DNA of 64,000 bases from JACVRW01 sp963739095 (GTDB lineage Bacteria > Actinomycetota > Thermoleophilia > Solirubrobacterales > Thermoleophilaceae), in assembly GCA_963739095.1 (NCBI GenBank), contig CAVTZF010000013.1, positions 1-64,000 on the forward strand, written 5' to 3'. The notes beneath the pieces are model-generated. The model was not told the DNA's origin and made no database searches. It worked only from the letters and a program-made list of their open reading frames with translations. This document shows positions 35,320 to 43,934 of this stretch, in pieces. The position numbers were made by a program, and so were the translations under genes. Within the stretch, counting starts at the first letter, position 1. Each line of letters opens with the position of its first letter.

Positions 35320-36257
35320 GCCCACGCGGCTGGTTCCTGTTCGCGTGCGTCTCCGTCCTCTGGGGCGTTCCCTACTTCTTCATCAAGGTCGCCGTCGAGG
35401 AGCTGTCGGCCGGCTTCGTCGCCTGGTCGCGGGTCGCGATGGCGGCGCTCATCCTCCTGCCGATCGCCTATCGGCGCGGTGCCCTGCGCGGGCTCGATCG
35501 ACGCTGGCTCGCCGCCTTCGCGCTCGTGGAGATCACCATCCCGTTCCCGATGATCGCGTTCGGGGAGGAGCACCTGGCCTCGTCGCTGGCTGCGATCCTG
35601 ATCGCGGCCGTGCCGCTGTTCGTAGCCGGCCTTGCCCTGCGCTTCGACCGCTCGGAGCGGCCCACCCCGACGCGGCTCGTCGGGATGCTGGTCGGGCTCG
35701 CAGGGGTGGCGGCGCTCGTGGGAATCGACGTCTCCGGCAGCAGCGCGGAGCTGGTGGGCGCGCTCGCGATCCTGGTGGCGGCGTTCGGCTATGCCTGCGG
35801 ACCCATGATCGTCAAGCGCCAGTTCTCAGGCGCCGATCCGATCGGGCCGATCGCCGGCGCGCTCGGGTTCGCCTCGCTGTTCCTGCTGCCCGCCGGCATC
35901 GCCGGCTTCCCGAGCGAGGCGCCGAGTGGGGACGCGATCGCCTCCATCTTCGCGCTCGGGATCGTCTGCACGGCGATCGCATTCCTGTTCTTCTTCCGCC
36001 TCATCACCGAGGTCGGTCCCGGGCGGGCCACGATCATCACCTACGTAAACCCGGTGGTCGCGCTCGCGCTCGGCGTCTCCATCCTCGACGAGAGCGTCAC
36101 GACCGGCACCGTCGTCGGGCTGCTCCTGATCCTCGCCGGATCCTGGCTGTCCACGGACGGTCGCCTCCCTCCGGGGCTTGCCGCGGTCGTCGCGAGGCTC
36201 AGCCGGCGCCGCGAGCAGGCCGGGCCGGTGGCGCGGCCGCAGGAGCACCGCGGCTGA
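35316..36257 (+). CDS. EamA/DMT-family exporter
   Basis: A 313-residue transporter with ten helices in two EamA repeats (FACVSVLWGVPYFFIKVAVE for repeat one; LAILVAAFGYACGPMIVKRQ for repeat two). TTG start in TTGA overlap with azlD, so it is part of the Lrp-controlled export operon and may also export an amino acid or metabolite. A decayed copy of its 3' end lies about 400 bp downstream. Confidence 0.9.
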   Translation: MSPRGWFLFACVSVLWGVPYFFIKVAVEELSAGFVAWSRVAMAALILLPIAYRRGALRGLDRRWLAAFALVEITIPFPMIAFGEEHLASSLAAILIAAVPLFVAGLALRFDRSERPTPTRLVGMLVGLAGVAALVGIDVSGSSAELVGALAILVAAFGYACGPMIVKRQFSGADPIGPIAGALGFASLFLLPAGIAGFPSEAPSGDAIASIFALGIVCTAIAFLFFFRLITEVGPGRATIITYVNPVVALALGVSILDESVTTGTVVGLLLILAGSWLSTDGRLPPGLAAVVARLSRRREQAGPVARPQEHRG

Positions 36258-36379
36258 GGCCGGGGGCGAGCAAGGCACGGTCCGCATCGAGAATGACGGT
36301 GTCCCCCGGATGGGGGACTTGCTGTCGCACCCGGGCGGGAGCAGGCTCGCGCGGCGACGGAAGACGCTCTGCCGGCAAG

Positions 36380-36424
36380 GAAGCGACCACGAAGGGGAGG
36401 GAGCGTGAAGCGCTGCACTTCTTC
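36380..36424 (+). repeat. duplicated translation-start region
   Basis: This 45-bp stretch closely resembles 36725-36769, the SD and start region of the M14 peptidase gene. Both contain ggggagggagcgtga followed by a Ser/Thr-type leader ending in cttc or ttcttc. I estimate about 80 percent identity by eye. Here the reading frame stops within about 35 codons, so it is a relic. Confidence 0.55.
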
Positions 36425-36441
36425 CGCGACTGCGACCGACC

Positions 36442-36604
36442 GTGATCACCTACGTGAACGATCGTGCCCTCGCGCTTGGGCGTGGCGATCCTCGGGGACA
36501 TGACGGCCGGGGCGGTGGCGGGCTGCTGCTCATCTTCGCCGGCTCCTGGCCCTCGACGGACGGACGCGTGCCGCCCGGCCTCGCGGCCCTCGTGACGCGC
36601 GCGG
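36442..36604 (+). pseudogene. relic of an EamA transporter 3' end
   Basis: The translated frame reads ITYVNDRALALG, then GGGGLLLIFAGSWPSTDGRV and PPGLAALVTR. This matches the C-terminus of the intact transporter at 36031-36200 (ITYVNPVVALALG, GLLLILAGSWLSTDGRLPPG, LAAVVAR) at both DNA and protein level, with a short frame-disrupting central part. It has no own start region of the family and no upstream helices. It is a fragment of a duplicated or diverged paralogue, not a gene. The rest of 36258-36748 contains only this relic and the adjacent repeat. Confidence 0.7.
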
Positions 36605-36748
36605 CCGGCGCGGCGGTGAGCCGAGCGACCCTTGACCCGCCCTCAGGAGCTTGACGGCTAGCTCATCGGGGTACGTAGGGGTCGTGATCTGTGGAAGGAT
36701 CCGGTCCGCAGGGAAGGATCCATCGAAGCACCAACCAGGGGAGGGAGC

Positions 36749-39700
36749 GTGAGACGCTCAGCGTTCTTCGTGGTTGGGCTCGCACTCATCTGCGGGGTAC
36801 TGGCACCCCCCGCGATGGCGAAGGGCAAGCTCGACGTCTACACGGCCAAGGTAAGCGCCACGCGCGCCGCCAAGCTGGCCGCAAAGTACGACGTCTACGG
36901 CCAGCGTCAAGCCAAGGGCGGCGTGCGGCTGGACCTCGTACTCACGCGCGGTGAGCGCGCGCAGTTGAAGCGGTCGGGCGTGCGGACGACGTTCCAGCGC
37001 GTCAAGGGCGGCATGACGGTCAAGCAGTTCGCCGCTCGGCAGGCCGCGAACGGGTTCAATGTCTGGCGCGACTACGACGGGCCCGACGGCTTTGCCGCGT
37101 ACCTGCGCCAGGTCGCACAGAACAACCCGCAGCTTGCCAAGCTCGAGAAGCTCGGCGAGACCTACCAGGGTCGGCCGATCTACGCGCTCAAGCTGACGCA
37201 GGGCGCGCGCGGGGTCAAGGACGGCAAGCGCCCCGCGGTCCTCTACAGCGCTACGCAGCACGCGCGTGAGTGGATCGCCGGCGAGATGGACCGGCGCCTC
37301 CTGGCGTGGTTCATCCGCGGCTGGCGCGACAACGACTCTCAGGTCAGGGCGCTCCTGAGGAAGAACGAGTTCTGGTTCATGCCGATCGCCAACCCGGACG
37401 GCTACCAGTACACGTTCGACCACGAGCGACTCTGGCGGAAGAACCTGCGGGACAACAACAAGCGACGGCCAGATCGCGGTCGGCGACGGTGTTGACCCGA
37501 ACCGCAACTTCCCGAACCACTTCAAGTGGGACGAGGAGGGGTCGTCGTCGATCTTCTCGAGCGAGACCTATCGCGGCCCCGCGGCGGTCTCGGAGCCGGA
37601 GACGAAGGCCATGAAGGGCCTGCTCGACCGGGTCGACTTCTCGTTCCAGGTGAACTACCACTCGAACGGGCAGTGGCTGCTGTACGCGGAGGGGTGGCAG
37701 ACCTCGACGCCGACTGCGGACGACCCGATCTACTACGCCCTCTCGGGCAACCTCGACAACCCGGCGATCGAGGACTTCCATCCCGGCCTCAGTCCGGACG
37801 TCCTCTACGTCACGAACGGCGAAACGACCGACTACGCCCATGCGGGTGCCGGAGCGCTGGCGTGGACGCCTGAGCTCAGCGCGGGCTGTGATGGGTGCGG
37901 GTTCGTGTTCCCGGACGACGAGGCCGCGGTCCAGGCCGAGTTTGAGCGCAATCTGCCGTTCGCTCGTTCCGTGGCCGCGTCGGCCGCCGACCCGGCGAAC
38001 CCGAAGTCGGTGCTCGGGATCGAGACGAAGCCGTTCTACATCAAGAGCGACGACCCGTACAAGGAGGGCCTGCCGGGAGCGGACTTCGACTTCGAGTATT
38101 CGTACGGCGATCCTCAGCCGGTGCGCGTGCTCGCGAAGCGGAGCCTCGGTGCAGTGACCCTGAAGTACCGGATCAACGGCGGCGCTGAGCAGAGCGCTCC
38201 GACCTCGGAATGGGGCGGCGGTGAGGCCTACAAGCCCGCCGACGTCTACTACCACGAGATGCGCGGCGTGGTGACCGGGACCAACCCCGGCGACAGCGTC
38301 GAGGTCTGGTTCGAAGGTGGCGGGGAGACGAGCGACTCGTTCACCTACCAGCGTGACGAGGCTGGACAGGGCGGCCGGGTGCTGGTGGTGGCGGCTGAGG
38401 ACTACACGGGCGCGTCGCCCGTGCAGGCCTCCGGTCCGAACTACCTCCAGTACTATCTCGACGCCCTCCAGGCGAACGGTGTCAGCGCGGACGTCTACGA
38501 CGTGGACGCCCACAATCGCACCGCCCCGGATCTGCTCGGCGTACTGAGCCACTACGACGCAGTGATCTGGTACACGGGCGACGACATCGTCACCCGCAAG
38601 CCCGGATGGGCCGGGCGGCAACGCGGACCGTCTCGCCAACGACGAGATGCTCGCGATGCGGGCCTACATGAACGAGGGCGGCCGCGTGGCCTACACGGGC
38701 AAGCGGGCCGGCCAGCAGTTCACGGGCGCCGCCGTGGGCACGCAGTTCTTCGATCCGAAGAACGAGGACGCGTGTTCGTTGCACGGGTCAACGAGTGCGG
38801 ACCCGTGGGATCCGCGCAGGTGCCTGACGCTGCGCGGCTCGGTCAACGGCGGTGACCTGGTCAACGACGTGCTCGAGTACTGGTTCGGCGGCTACACGCA
38901 GGTCGCCGACGACGGCAACCGGGAGGAGGGCGGCCTGTTCGACATGGTCGGCATCGACTCCCCGTTCGAGGGTCTCGGCTGGAGCTTCGGCCCCGACGGC
39001 GCCGAGAACCAGGACTCCAGCTCGTCGTTCGTCTCCACGAGCGGCATCTTGCATCCGGACGAGTATCCGCAGTTCCGGAGCTGGCCGTCGACCCGATGGG
39101 ACAAGCCGGGCGGGCCGTTCGCGCCGCACACCGGCGACCAGTACGTGTACTCGCAGATCGCGGACGTCAGCTACAAGCGGCTGAGCCGCGAGATGGCGGT
39201 GCCCGCGGGCGGCGGCAACCTGACGTTCTGGACGTCGTATGACACCGAGCCGGACTGGGACTTCCTGACCGTCGAGGCCCACGCCGTGGGCAGCGACGAC
39301 TGGACGACGCTCCCGGACGCGAACGGCCATACGTCGGACAACACCGGCCAGAGCTGCCTGGCCGAGAACTCAGGCGGTTGGCGGACGCTGCACCCGTTCC
39401 TCGACCATTACCAGACGCAGGATGGCGGCACGGACGTGCAACGCCGAGTGGGACGACCGGTGACTGGAACGCCGCGTCCGGTAACTCGGCCGGCTGGCAG
39501 GAGTGGTCGATCAACCTGAACGACTACGCCGGTCAGACCGTCGAGCTGTCGATCTCCTACATCAGCGACTGGGGCACGCAGAATCTCGGCGTGTTCATCG
39601 ACGACGTGACGCTGCCGGACGGCACGAGCACCTCGTTCGAGTCCGGTCTCGAGGGCTGGACCGTGAGCGGTCCGCCCGAGGGGAGCGGCGTCAACGCCAA

Positions 39701-39854
39701 TGATTGGGAAGTCACGGACGCAAGCGGCTTCCCGGTCGGCGCGACGATCACCACCCCGCGCTCGTTGCTCATGGGCTACGGGTTCGAGGGGATCGCGTCG
39801 CAGGAGAGCAGGAACGCGGTCATGGGCCGCATCCTGGGTCACCTGCTCGGATAG
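36749..39854 (+). pseudogene. secreted M14 zinc carboxypeptidase, four single-base frameshifts
   Basis: The frame opens with a GTG, a GGGGAGGGA SD and a signal peptide (FFVVGLALICGVLAPPAMA). The peptidase domain has the zinc motif ATQHAREWIAGE, then after a shift VDPNRNFPNHF, the third ligand in VNYHSNGQWLLY and the catalytic Glu region LAWTPELSAG. A second part resembles immune-inhibitor-like and MAM-type beta domains (YLQYYLDALQANGVSADVYD, LTFWTSYDTEPDWDFLTVEA, LGVFIDDVTLPDG). Reading continuity requires removing one base near 37462, 38609, 39433 and 39452; each can be restored by deleting one G. No in-frame stops interrupt the segments between shifts. It is either a recently broken gene of about 1030 codons or a patch of sequencing/assembly error. 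Confidence 0.8.
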
Positions 39855-39877
39855 TCGCGTCGTTCAGCGGATGCAGT

Positions 39878-39905
39878 CGGCGGGCCGCCCTCGGGCGGCC
39901 CGCCG
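39878..39905. terminator. bidirectional GC hairpin terminator
   Basis: Perfect 12-bp stem cggcgggccgcc / ggcggcccgccg with 4-nt loop ctcg between the convergent M14 pseudogene and the serine-palmitoyltransferase-like gene. Same architecture as the hairpin at 31018-31045. Confidence 0.75.
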
Positions 39906-39933
39906 CCTTGCCGGGCCCCGCACCAGCGTGGGC

Positions 39934-41184
39934 TCAGGCCGGCGGCTGCAGCGTCTCGGCCTCGGCCTTGATGCGCTCGAAGGTCGCCAGCGCCTCGTCG
40001 AGGTGCTCGCGCTCGTGCGTGGCCATCACGCTCGTTCGCAGCAGCGCCCCGCCGCGCTGGACCGCGGGGTAGATCGCGACGTTGACGTAGACGCCCGCGT
40101 CGTACAGCGCCTTCCAGTGCAGCACGGCCTTCCAGTCGTCGCCGATCAGCACGGGCACGATCGGCGTGATGATCGTCGAGCCGTCCGGCATCACGTTCGG
40201 CTCCATCACCTGGTAGCCGAGATCGGCGAGGCCGTCGTGCAGGTAGCGGGCGTTGTCGAGCACCCTCGCCATGAGTCCCGGTCCCTCGTCGGAGCGGATG
40301 ATCTCGAGGGCGCCCTTCGCCGCGCCGATCGCGGCCGGCACCGCCGCGGCCGTGAACATGAAGGAGCGCGACTGGACGCGCAGGAAGTCGATCACGTCGG
40401 AGGGGCCGGCGACGAAGCCGCCGCAGGACGCGAGCGACTTCGAGAACGTCCCCATGCGCAGGTCGATCTCGTCCTCGACGCCGAAGGCCTCGCAGGCGCC
40501 GGCGCCGCGGGCGCCGAGCACGCCCACGCCGTGGGCCTCGTCGACCATCAGGCGGGCGCCATGCTCGCGGCAGAGCGCCGCGACGTCCGGGAGCGGTGCC
40601 AGGTCGCCCTCCATCGAGAAGACGCCGTCGACCACGACGAGCACGCCGCCGCCGTCGCCCTCCGCTCGCGAGAGCATCGTCTCGAGCTTGTCGAGCCGGT
40701 TGTGCCTGAAGGGGCGGATGCGGGCGCGGCTCATCGAGACCGCGTCGAGGATCGACGCGTGGTCGCCGGAGTCGCAGATGACGGTGTCGCCGGGGCCGAG
40801 CAGGGTGCCGATTGCGCCGGTGTTGGCGAGGTAGCCGGTGGTGAAGACGAGCGCGTCCTCGGTGCCCATCCAGTCGGCCAGCATGCTCTCGAGCTCGAGA
40901 TGCAAGTCGAGCGTGCCGTTCAGGAAGCGCGAGCCCGTCAGGCCGGTTCCGTAGCGCTCTAGCGCACGCCGAGCGCTGTCCTTGACGCGCTCATCGCCGG
41001 TCAGCCCGAGGTAGTTGTTCGAGCCGAGCATGATGCGGCGGCTGCCCTCCATCTCGACCACCGGGCCCGCCGGGCCCTCCAGCACCCTGAAGTAGGGCAT
41101 CAGATCATGGTCGCGAGCCGCCTGGAGCTGCTCGAGCCGCTCATGGCGGCGTGCCTTTTCGAAGAGATCGATAGCGGTCGGCAT
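39934..41184 (-). CDS. spt: alpha-oxoamine synthase, serine palmitoyltransferase type
   Basis: A 416-residue PLP enzyme that condenses an acyl-CoA with an amino acid. Motifs: LMPYFRVLEG (28-37), MLGSNNYLGLTGDERV (52-67), YGTGLTGSRFLNGTLDLHLE (78-97), SGDHAS with the PLP-stacking His142, VDGVFSMEGDLAPLP, VDEAHGVGVLG (Asp215, His218), and the Schiff-base lysine Lys249 in MGTFSKSLASCGGFVAG. The PYFR and GSRFLNGTLDLH segments match bacterial serine palmitoyltransferases better than BioF or Kbl. The longer open frame upstream is an artefact of the divergent gene; the ATG at 41184 fits the family start. It lies head-to-head with a GNAT-like acyltransferase, 15 bp between start codons. Product probably 3-ketosphinganine; alternatives are other AOS products. 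Confidence 0.85.
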   Translation of the reverse strand: MPTAIDLFEKARRHERLEQLQAARDHDLMPYFRVLEGPAGPVVEMEGSRRIMLGSNNYLGLTGDERVKDSARRALERYGTGLTGSRFLNGTLDLHLELESMLADWMGTEDALVFTTGYLANTGAIGTLLGPGDTVICDSGDHASILDAVSMSRARIRPFRHNRLDKLETMLSRAEGDGGGVLVVVDGVFSMEGDLAPLPDVAALCREHGARLMVDEAHGVGVLGARGAGACEAFGVEDEIDLRMGTFSKSLASCGGFVAGPSDVIDFLRVQSRSFMFTAAAVPAAIGAAKGALEIIRSDEGPGLMARVLDNARYLHDGLADLGYQVMEPNVMPDGSTIITPIVPVLIGDDWKAVLHWKALYDAGVYVNVAIYPAVQRGGALLRTSVMATHEREHLDEALATFERIKAEAETLQPPA

Positions 41185-41199
41185 GTAGGGTCCCGCGCC

Positions 41200-42324
41200 G
41201 TGTCCGTCGAGGTGAAGCCTGTCTCGTCGCGCAGCGACCTGCGCGAGTTCATCGAGCTTCCGTACCGGCTGCACTCTAACGCGGAAAACTGGATTCCCCC
41301 GCTCCGGATCGAGCGCCGGCTTTTCCTCAACCCGCGTCTGAACGCGTACTTCAAGCACGCCGAGGCGCAGCTCTTCCTGGCCCGCAGCGAGGGCCGCGTC
41401 ACGGGCCGCGTGAGCGCCCAGATCGACACCGCCTTCAACGAGTTCCACGGCAACGCGTGGGGCATGTTCGGCTTCCTCGAGCTCGAGAACGACCCGGCCG
41501 TGATGAGCGCGCTGCTCGACGCCGCGCAGGATTGGCTGCGCGAGCGCGGCCGTGACCTCATGGTCGGCCCGATGGACTTCTCGATGAACGACGAGAGCGG
41601 TGTGCTGATCGAGGGCTACGAGCGCCCCGCGATGGTGCGCCAGCCCTGGCACCCGCCCTACTACCGGGAGGTGTGCGAGGCCGCCGGGCTCGAGAAGGCG
41701 ATGGACCTGTTCATGTGGGAGCTCCACATCTCGGGCCGCGACAAGGTGATGCCGATCATCTGGGACCTCGCCGAGCAGCTCGAGCCCAAGCACGGCATCC
41801 GCATTCGCAAGATGAGCCGGCGCCACCTGCGGCGCGAGCTCGACGCCTTCGCCGAGATCTACAACGAGGCCTGGTCGCGCAACTGGGGCTTCGTGCCCTA
41901 CTCGAAGGCCGACCTCGACGCCTACGCGCAGGAGCTGCAGCTCGTCTTCGACCGCAACTGGTTCATGGTCGCCGAGGACGCCGAGGGCAAGACGGTCGGC
42001 ATCGCGATCAGCGTTCCGGACATCAACCAGGTCCTGAAGCTGATGAACGGCCGAATCCTGCCGTTCGGCTGGTGGCACTACCTGAACCGCAAGCGGATCG
42101 TCACCCAGGTGCGGGTCGGCTTCCTCGGCGTGAGGCCGGCCTACCAGCACACCGGCGTCGCCGCCGGGCTGTACGCGGAGCACTTCGACATGGCCGATGC
42201 GACGCCCGTCAAGGGCGGCGAGATGGGCTGGATCCTCGAGACGAACAAGGCCATGAACCGTGCCATGGCGGCGATGGGCGGGACGATCGTCAAGAAGTTC
42301 CGGGTCTATCAGCGCGCCCTCTGA
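41200..42324 (+). CDS. GNAT-like N-acyltransferase (YghO / bacterial ceramide synthase-like)
   Basis: About 374 residues with two GNAT-like halves. Landmarks: FIELPYRLHSNAENWIPPLR near the start, the acyl-CoA region VTGRVSAQIDTAFNEFHGNA, WGMFGFLELENDP, YYREVCEAAGLEKAMDLFMW, and a C-terminal GNAT core QVRVGFLGVRPAYQHTGVAA with ILETNKAMNRAMAAMGG. Proteins of this size and fold have been implicated as bacterial ceramide synthases that acylate a sphingoid base. Being divergent from a serine-palmitoyltransferase-type gene supports that reading, but the family also contains unassigned members. GTG at 41200 chosen because the longer frame runs through the neighbour's coding sequence. Confidence 0.75.
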   Translation: MSVEVKPVSSRSDLREFIELPYRLHSNAENWIPPLRIERRLFLNPRLNAYFKHAEAQLFLARSEGRVTGRVSAQIDTAFNEFHGNAWGMFGFLELENDPAVMSALLDAAQDWLRERGRDLMVGPMDFSMNDESGVLIEGYERPAMVRQPWHPPYYREVCEAAGLEKAMDLFMWELHISGRDKVMPIIWDLAEQLEPKHGIRIRKMSRRHLRRELDAFAEIYNEAWSRNWGFVPYSKADLDAYAQELQLVFDRNWFMVAEDAEGKTVGIAISVPDINQVLKLMNGRILPFGWWHYLNRKRIVTQVRVGFLGVRPAYQHTGVAAGLYAEHFDMADATPVKGGEMGWILETNKAMNRAMAAMGGTIVKKFRVYQRAL

Positions 42325-42349
42325 TCAGCGCGTTACACTCGGCCCCCTC

Positions 42350-42646
42350 GTGCCCGATCCAGCCCCGCTGCCCGATCCAGACCGTTCCGAGGAGGCCGAG
42401 GTCCGCCCGCTCCCGGTGCTGGCCGAGCCGCGGGTGATCGAGCCGCGGCGCGAGGTCTCGTTGCCGGCCGCGGTGGCCGCCGCCACCGGCGGGTTCCTCA
42501 TCGGCGTCGCCACGTTCGTGCTCGTGAAGCTGCTGCGACGCCCGCGCAAGGCCGCGACCCTCAGGCTCGGCGGCGGTCGCAAGAAGACCGAGATCGCAGC
42601 CTCGCGCTCGTTCCTCGTCGACATCCACCTCCTCAAGGACAAATAG
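42350..42646 (+). CDS. small single-pass membrane protein
   Basis: A 98-residue protein: Pro/Asp-rich N-terminal tail (VPDPAPLPDPDRSEEAEVRP), one helix (AAVAAATGGFLIGVATFVLV), a basic stretch (LLRRPRKAATLRLGGGRKK), and a short C-terminal IHLLKDK. GTG start, 25 bp after the acyltransferase, same strand, so it may be an accessory membrane anchor of the lipid pathway. No family recognised. Its TAG stop overlaps an ATA codon that begins the next conserved frame. Confidence 0.65.
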   Translation: MPDPAPLPDPDRSEEAEVRPLPVLAEPRVIEPRREVSLPAAVAAATGGFLIGVATFVLVKLLRRPRKAATLRLGGGRKKTEIAASRSFLVDIHLLKDK

Positions 42647-43494
42647 CCACCACGCTCGAGCTCGACGTCGTCCCGACCGGGCCCTACCGGCTTCCGACGG
42701 CGGGACGGGATCGCGTGCTGGTGCGCCGCGGCGAGGCGCTCGCGCGCGCTCTCTGGGTGGAGGACGAGGAGGTGCTCGTCCATGCCTGGGCCGCCGGTGG
42801 CGCCGTCCGCTTCCGTGCCGAGGCCCCCTCGCGCGAGGCGGCAGCGGCCGGCATCGAGCGCATGCGCTTCGCGCTCGGCACCGACCACGACGTATCCGAG
42901 TTCCACGCGCGCTTCCGGCGCGACCCGCTGATCGGACCCGTGGTGCGGGCGCGGCCCTGGGTGCGCCCGCGCCGGCGCCCGGAGCCCTTCGAGGCGCTCG
43001 CCTGGGCGGTCTGCGAGCAGCTGATCGAGGCGCGCCGGGCGGGATCGATTCAGCGCTCGATCGTTCGCCGCCACGGGCGCCGCAGTGCGTGTGGGCGCTT
43101 CGTGGCACCGCCCGCCCCCGAGCGGCTGGCGGGCCGCGCGCCCGCCGAGCTCGACGCCTGCGGGCTCGCGCCGAAGCGCTCGATAGCGCTGATTCGCGCC
43201 GCCCGTGAGGTCGCGTCCGGGCGCGCCGACCTGAGCCGCCACGAGCCCTCCTGGAGGCGGCTGCTGAAGATCCCCAACATCGGCAACTGGACCATCGAGA
43301 TGCTGGCCTTCGAGGGCCAGGGGCGCGACGACATGCTCCCGGCGCTCGACCTGGCCTACGTGAAGCTCGTGGGCCGCCTCGCCGGCCTCGGCCGGCGCGC
43401 GACCGAGGACGAGGTGCGTGCCTTCTTCGCCCCCTACGAGGAGTGGGCGGGACTGGCCGGCATCTACGCTCTGCAGAGACGCTTCACGCAGTAG
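42643..43494 (+). CDS. alkA: AlkA-like DNA-3-methyladenine glycosylase, apparent ATA start
   Basis: A 283-residue base-excision glycosylase. The N-terminal beta domain begins LELDVVPTGPYRLPTAGRDR. The HhH-GPD core has LLKIPNIGNWTIEMLAFEGQ and the catalytic Asp in LPALDLAYVKL. The first ATG/GTG/TTG in frame is GTG at 42715, which would delete the conserved VPTGPYRLP segment. The frame runs back to an ATA at 42643 that overlaps the upstream stop as ATAG, with AAGGA nearby. I therefore propose ATA initiation, with 42715 as the conservative alternative. The enzyme removes alkylated purines from DNA. Confidence 0.8.
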   Translation: MATTLELDVVPTGPYRLPTAGRDRVLVRRGEALARALWVEDEEVLVHAWAAGGAVRFRAEAPSREAAAAGIERMRFALGTDHDVSEFHARFRRDPLIGPVVRARPWVRPRRRPEPFEALAWAVCEQLIEARRAGSIQRSIVRRHGRRSACGRFVAPPAPERLAGRAPAELDACGLAPKRSIALIRAAREVASGRADLSRHEPSWRRLLKIPNIGNWTIEMLAFEGQGRDDMLPALDLAYVKLVGRLAGLGRRATEDEVRAFFAPYEEWAGLAGIYALQRRFTQ

Positions 43495-43519
43495 CGTGCC
43501 TCATCCGAACGGAGGGAAG

Positions 43520-43924
43520 ATGGAGAAGCTCGACAAGACCGAAGCAGAGTGGCGCGAGGAGCTCTCGCCTGAGCGCTTCCACATCCTGCGCGAGAGGGGC
43601 ACGGAGCCGCCCTTCACAGGCGCCTACACCTATTCGAAGGCCGACGGCATCTACCGCTGCGGCGCGTGCGGCAACGAGCTGTTCAGCTCCGACACGAAGT
43701 ACGACTCCGGCAGCGGCTGGCCGAGCTTCACCGAGCCCGCCTTCGCGGACGCGGTCGAGCTCCGCGAGGACACCTCGCACGGGATGATCCGCACCGAGGC
43801 GGTGTGCGCCCGCTGCGGCAGCCACCTCGGGCACGTCTTCCCTGACGGGCCCGGCCCGAGCGGGCAGCGCTACTGCATCAACTCGATCTCCCTCGACCTG
43901 GACGAGAACGAGCAGGGCCCGTAG
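43520..43924 (+). CDS. msrB: peptide-methionine (R)-S-oxide reductase
   Basis: A 134-residue MsrB that reduces methionine-R-sulfoxide in proteins. Zinc ligands are in YRCGACGNELF and AVCARCGSHLGHVF (two CxxC pairs). The substrate pocket is GSGWPSFTEP, and the nucleophile Cys is in RYCINSISLDL. The ATG at 43520 has a GGAGGGA SD; longer upstream frames overlap alkA and are artefacts. Confidence 0.97.
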   Translation: MEKLDKTEAEWREELSPERFHILRERGTEPPFTGAYTYSKADGIYRCGACGNELFSSDTKYDSGSGWPSFTEPAFADAVELREDTSHGMIRTEAVCARCGSHLGHVFPDGPGPSGQRYCINSISLDLDENEQGP

Positions 43925-43934
43925 CTTCAGCCGC

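Noticed and set aside
36442..36654. 70-codon ORF as a real small gene
   Set aside because: Its sequence is a decayed copy of the EamA transporter C-terminus, without helices or start of its own, so it is listed as a relic.
41185..42183. N-terminal 333-codon extension of the SPT-like gene
   Set aside because: Runs antisense through the acyltransferase gene; family length and motifs fit a start at 41184.
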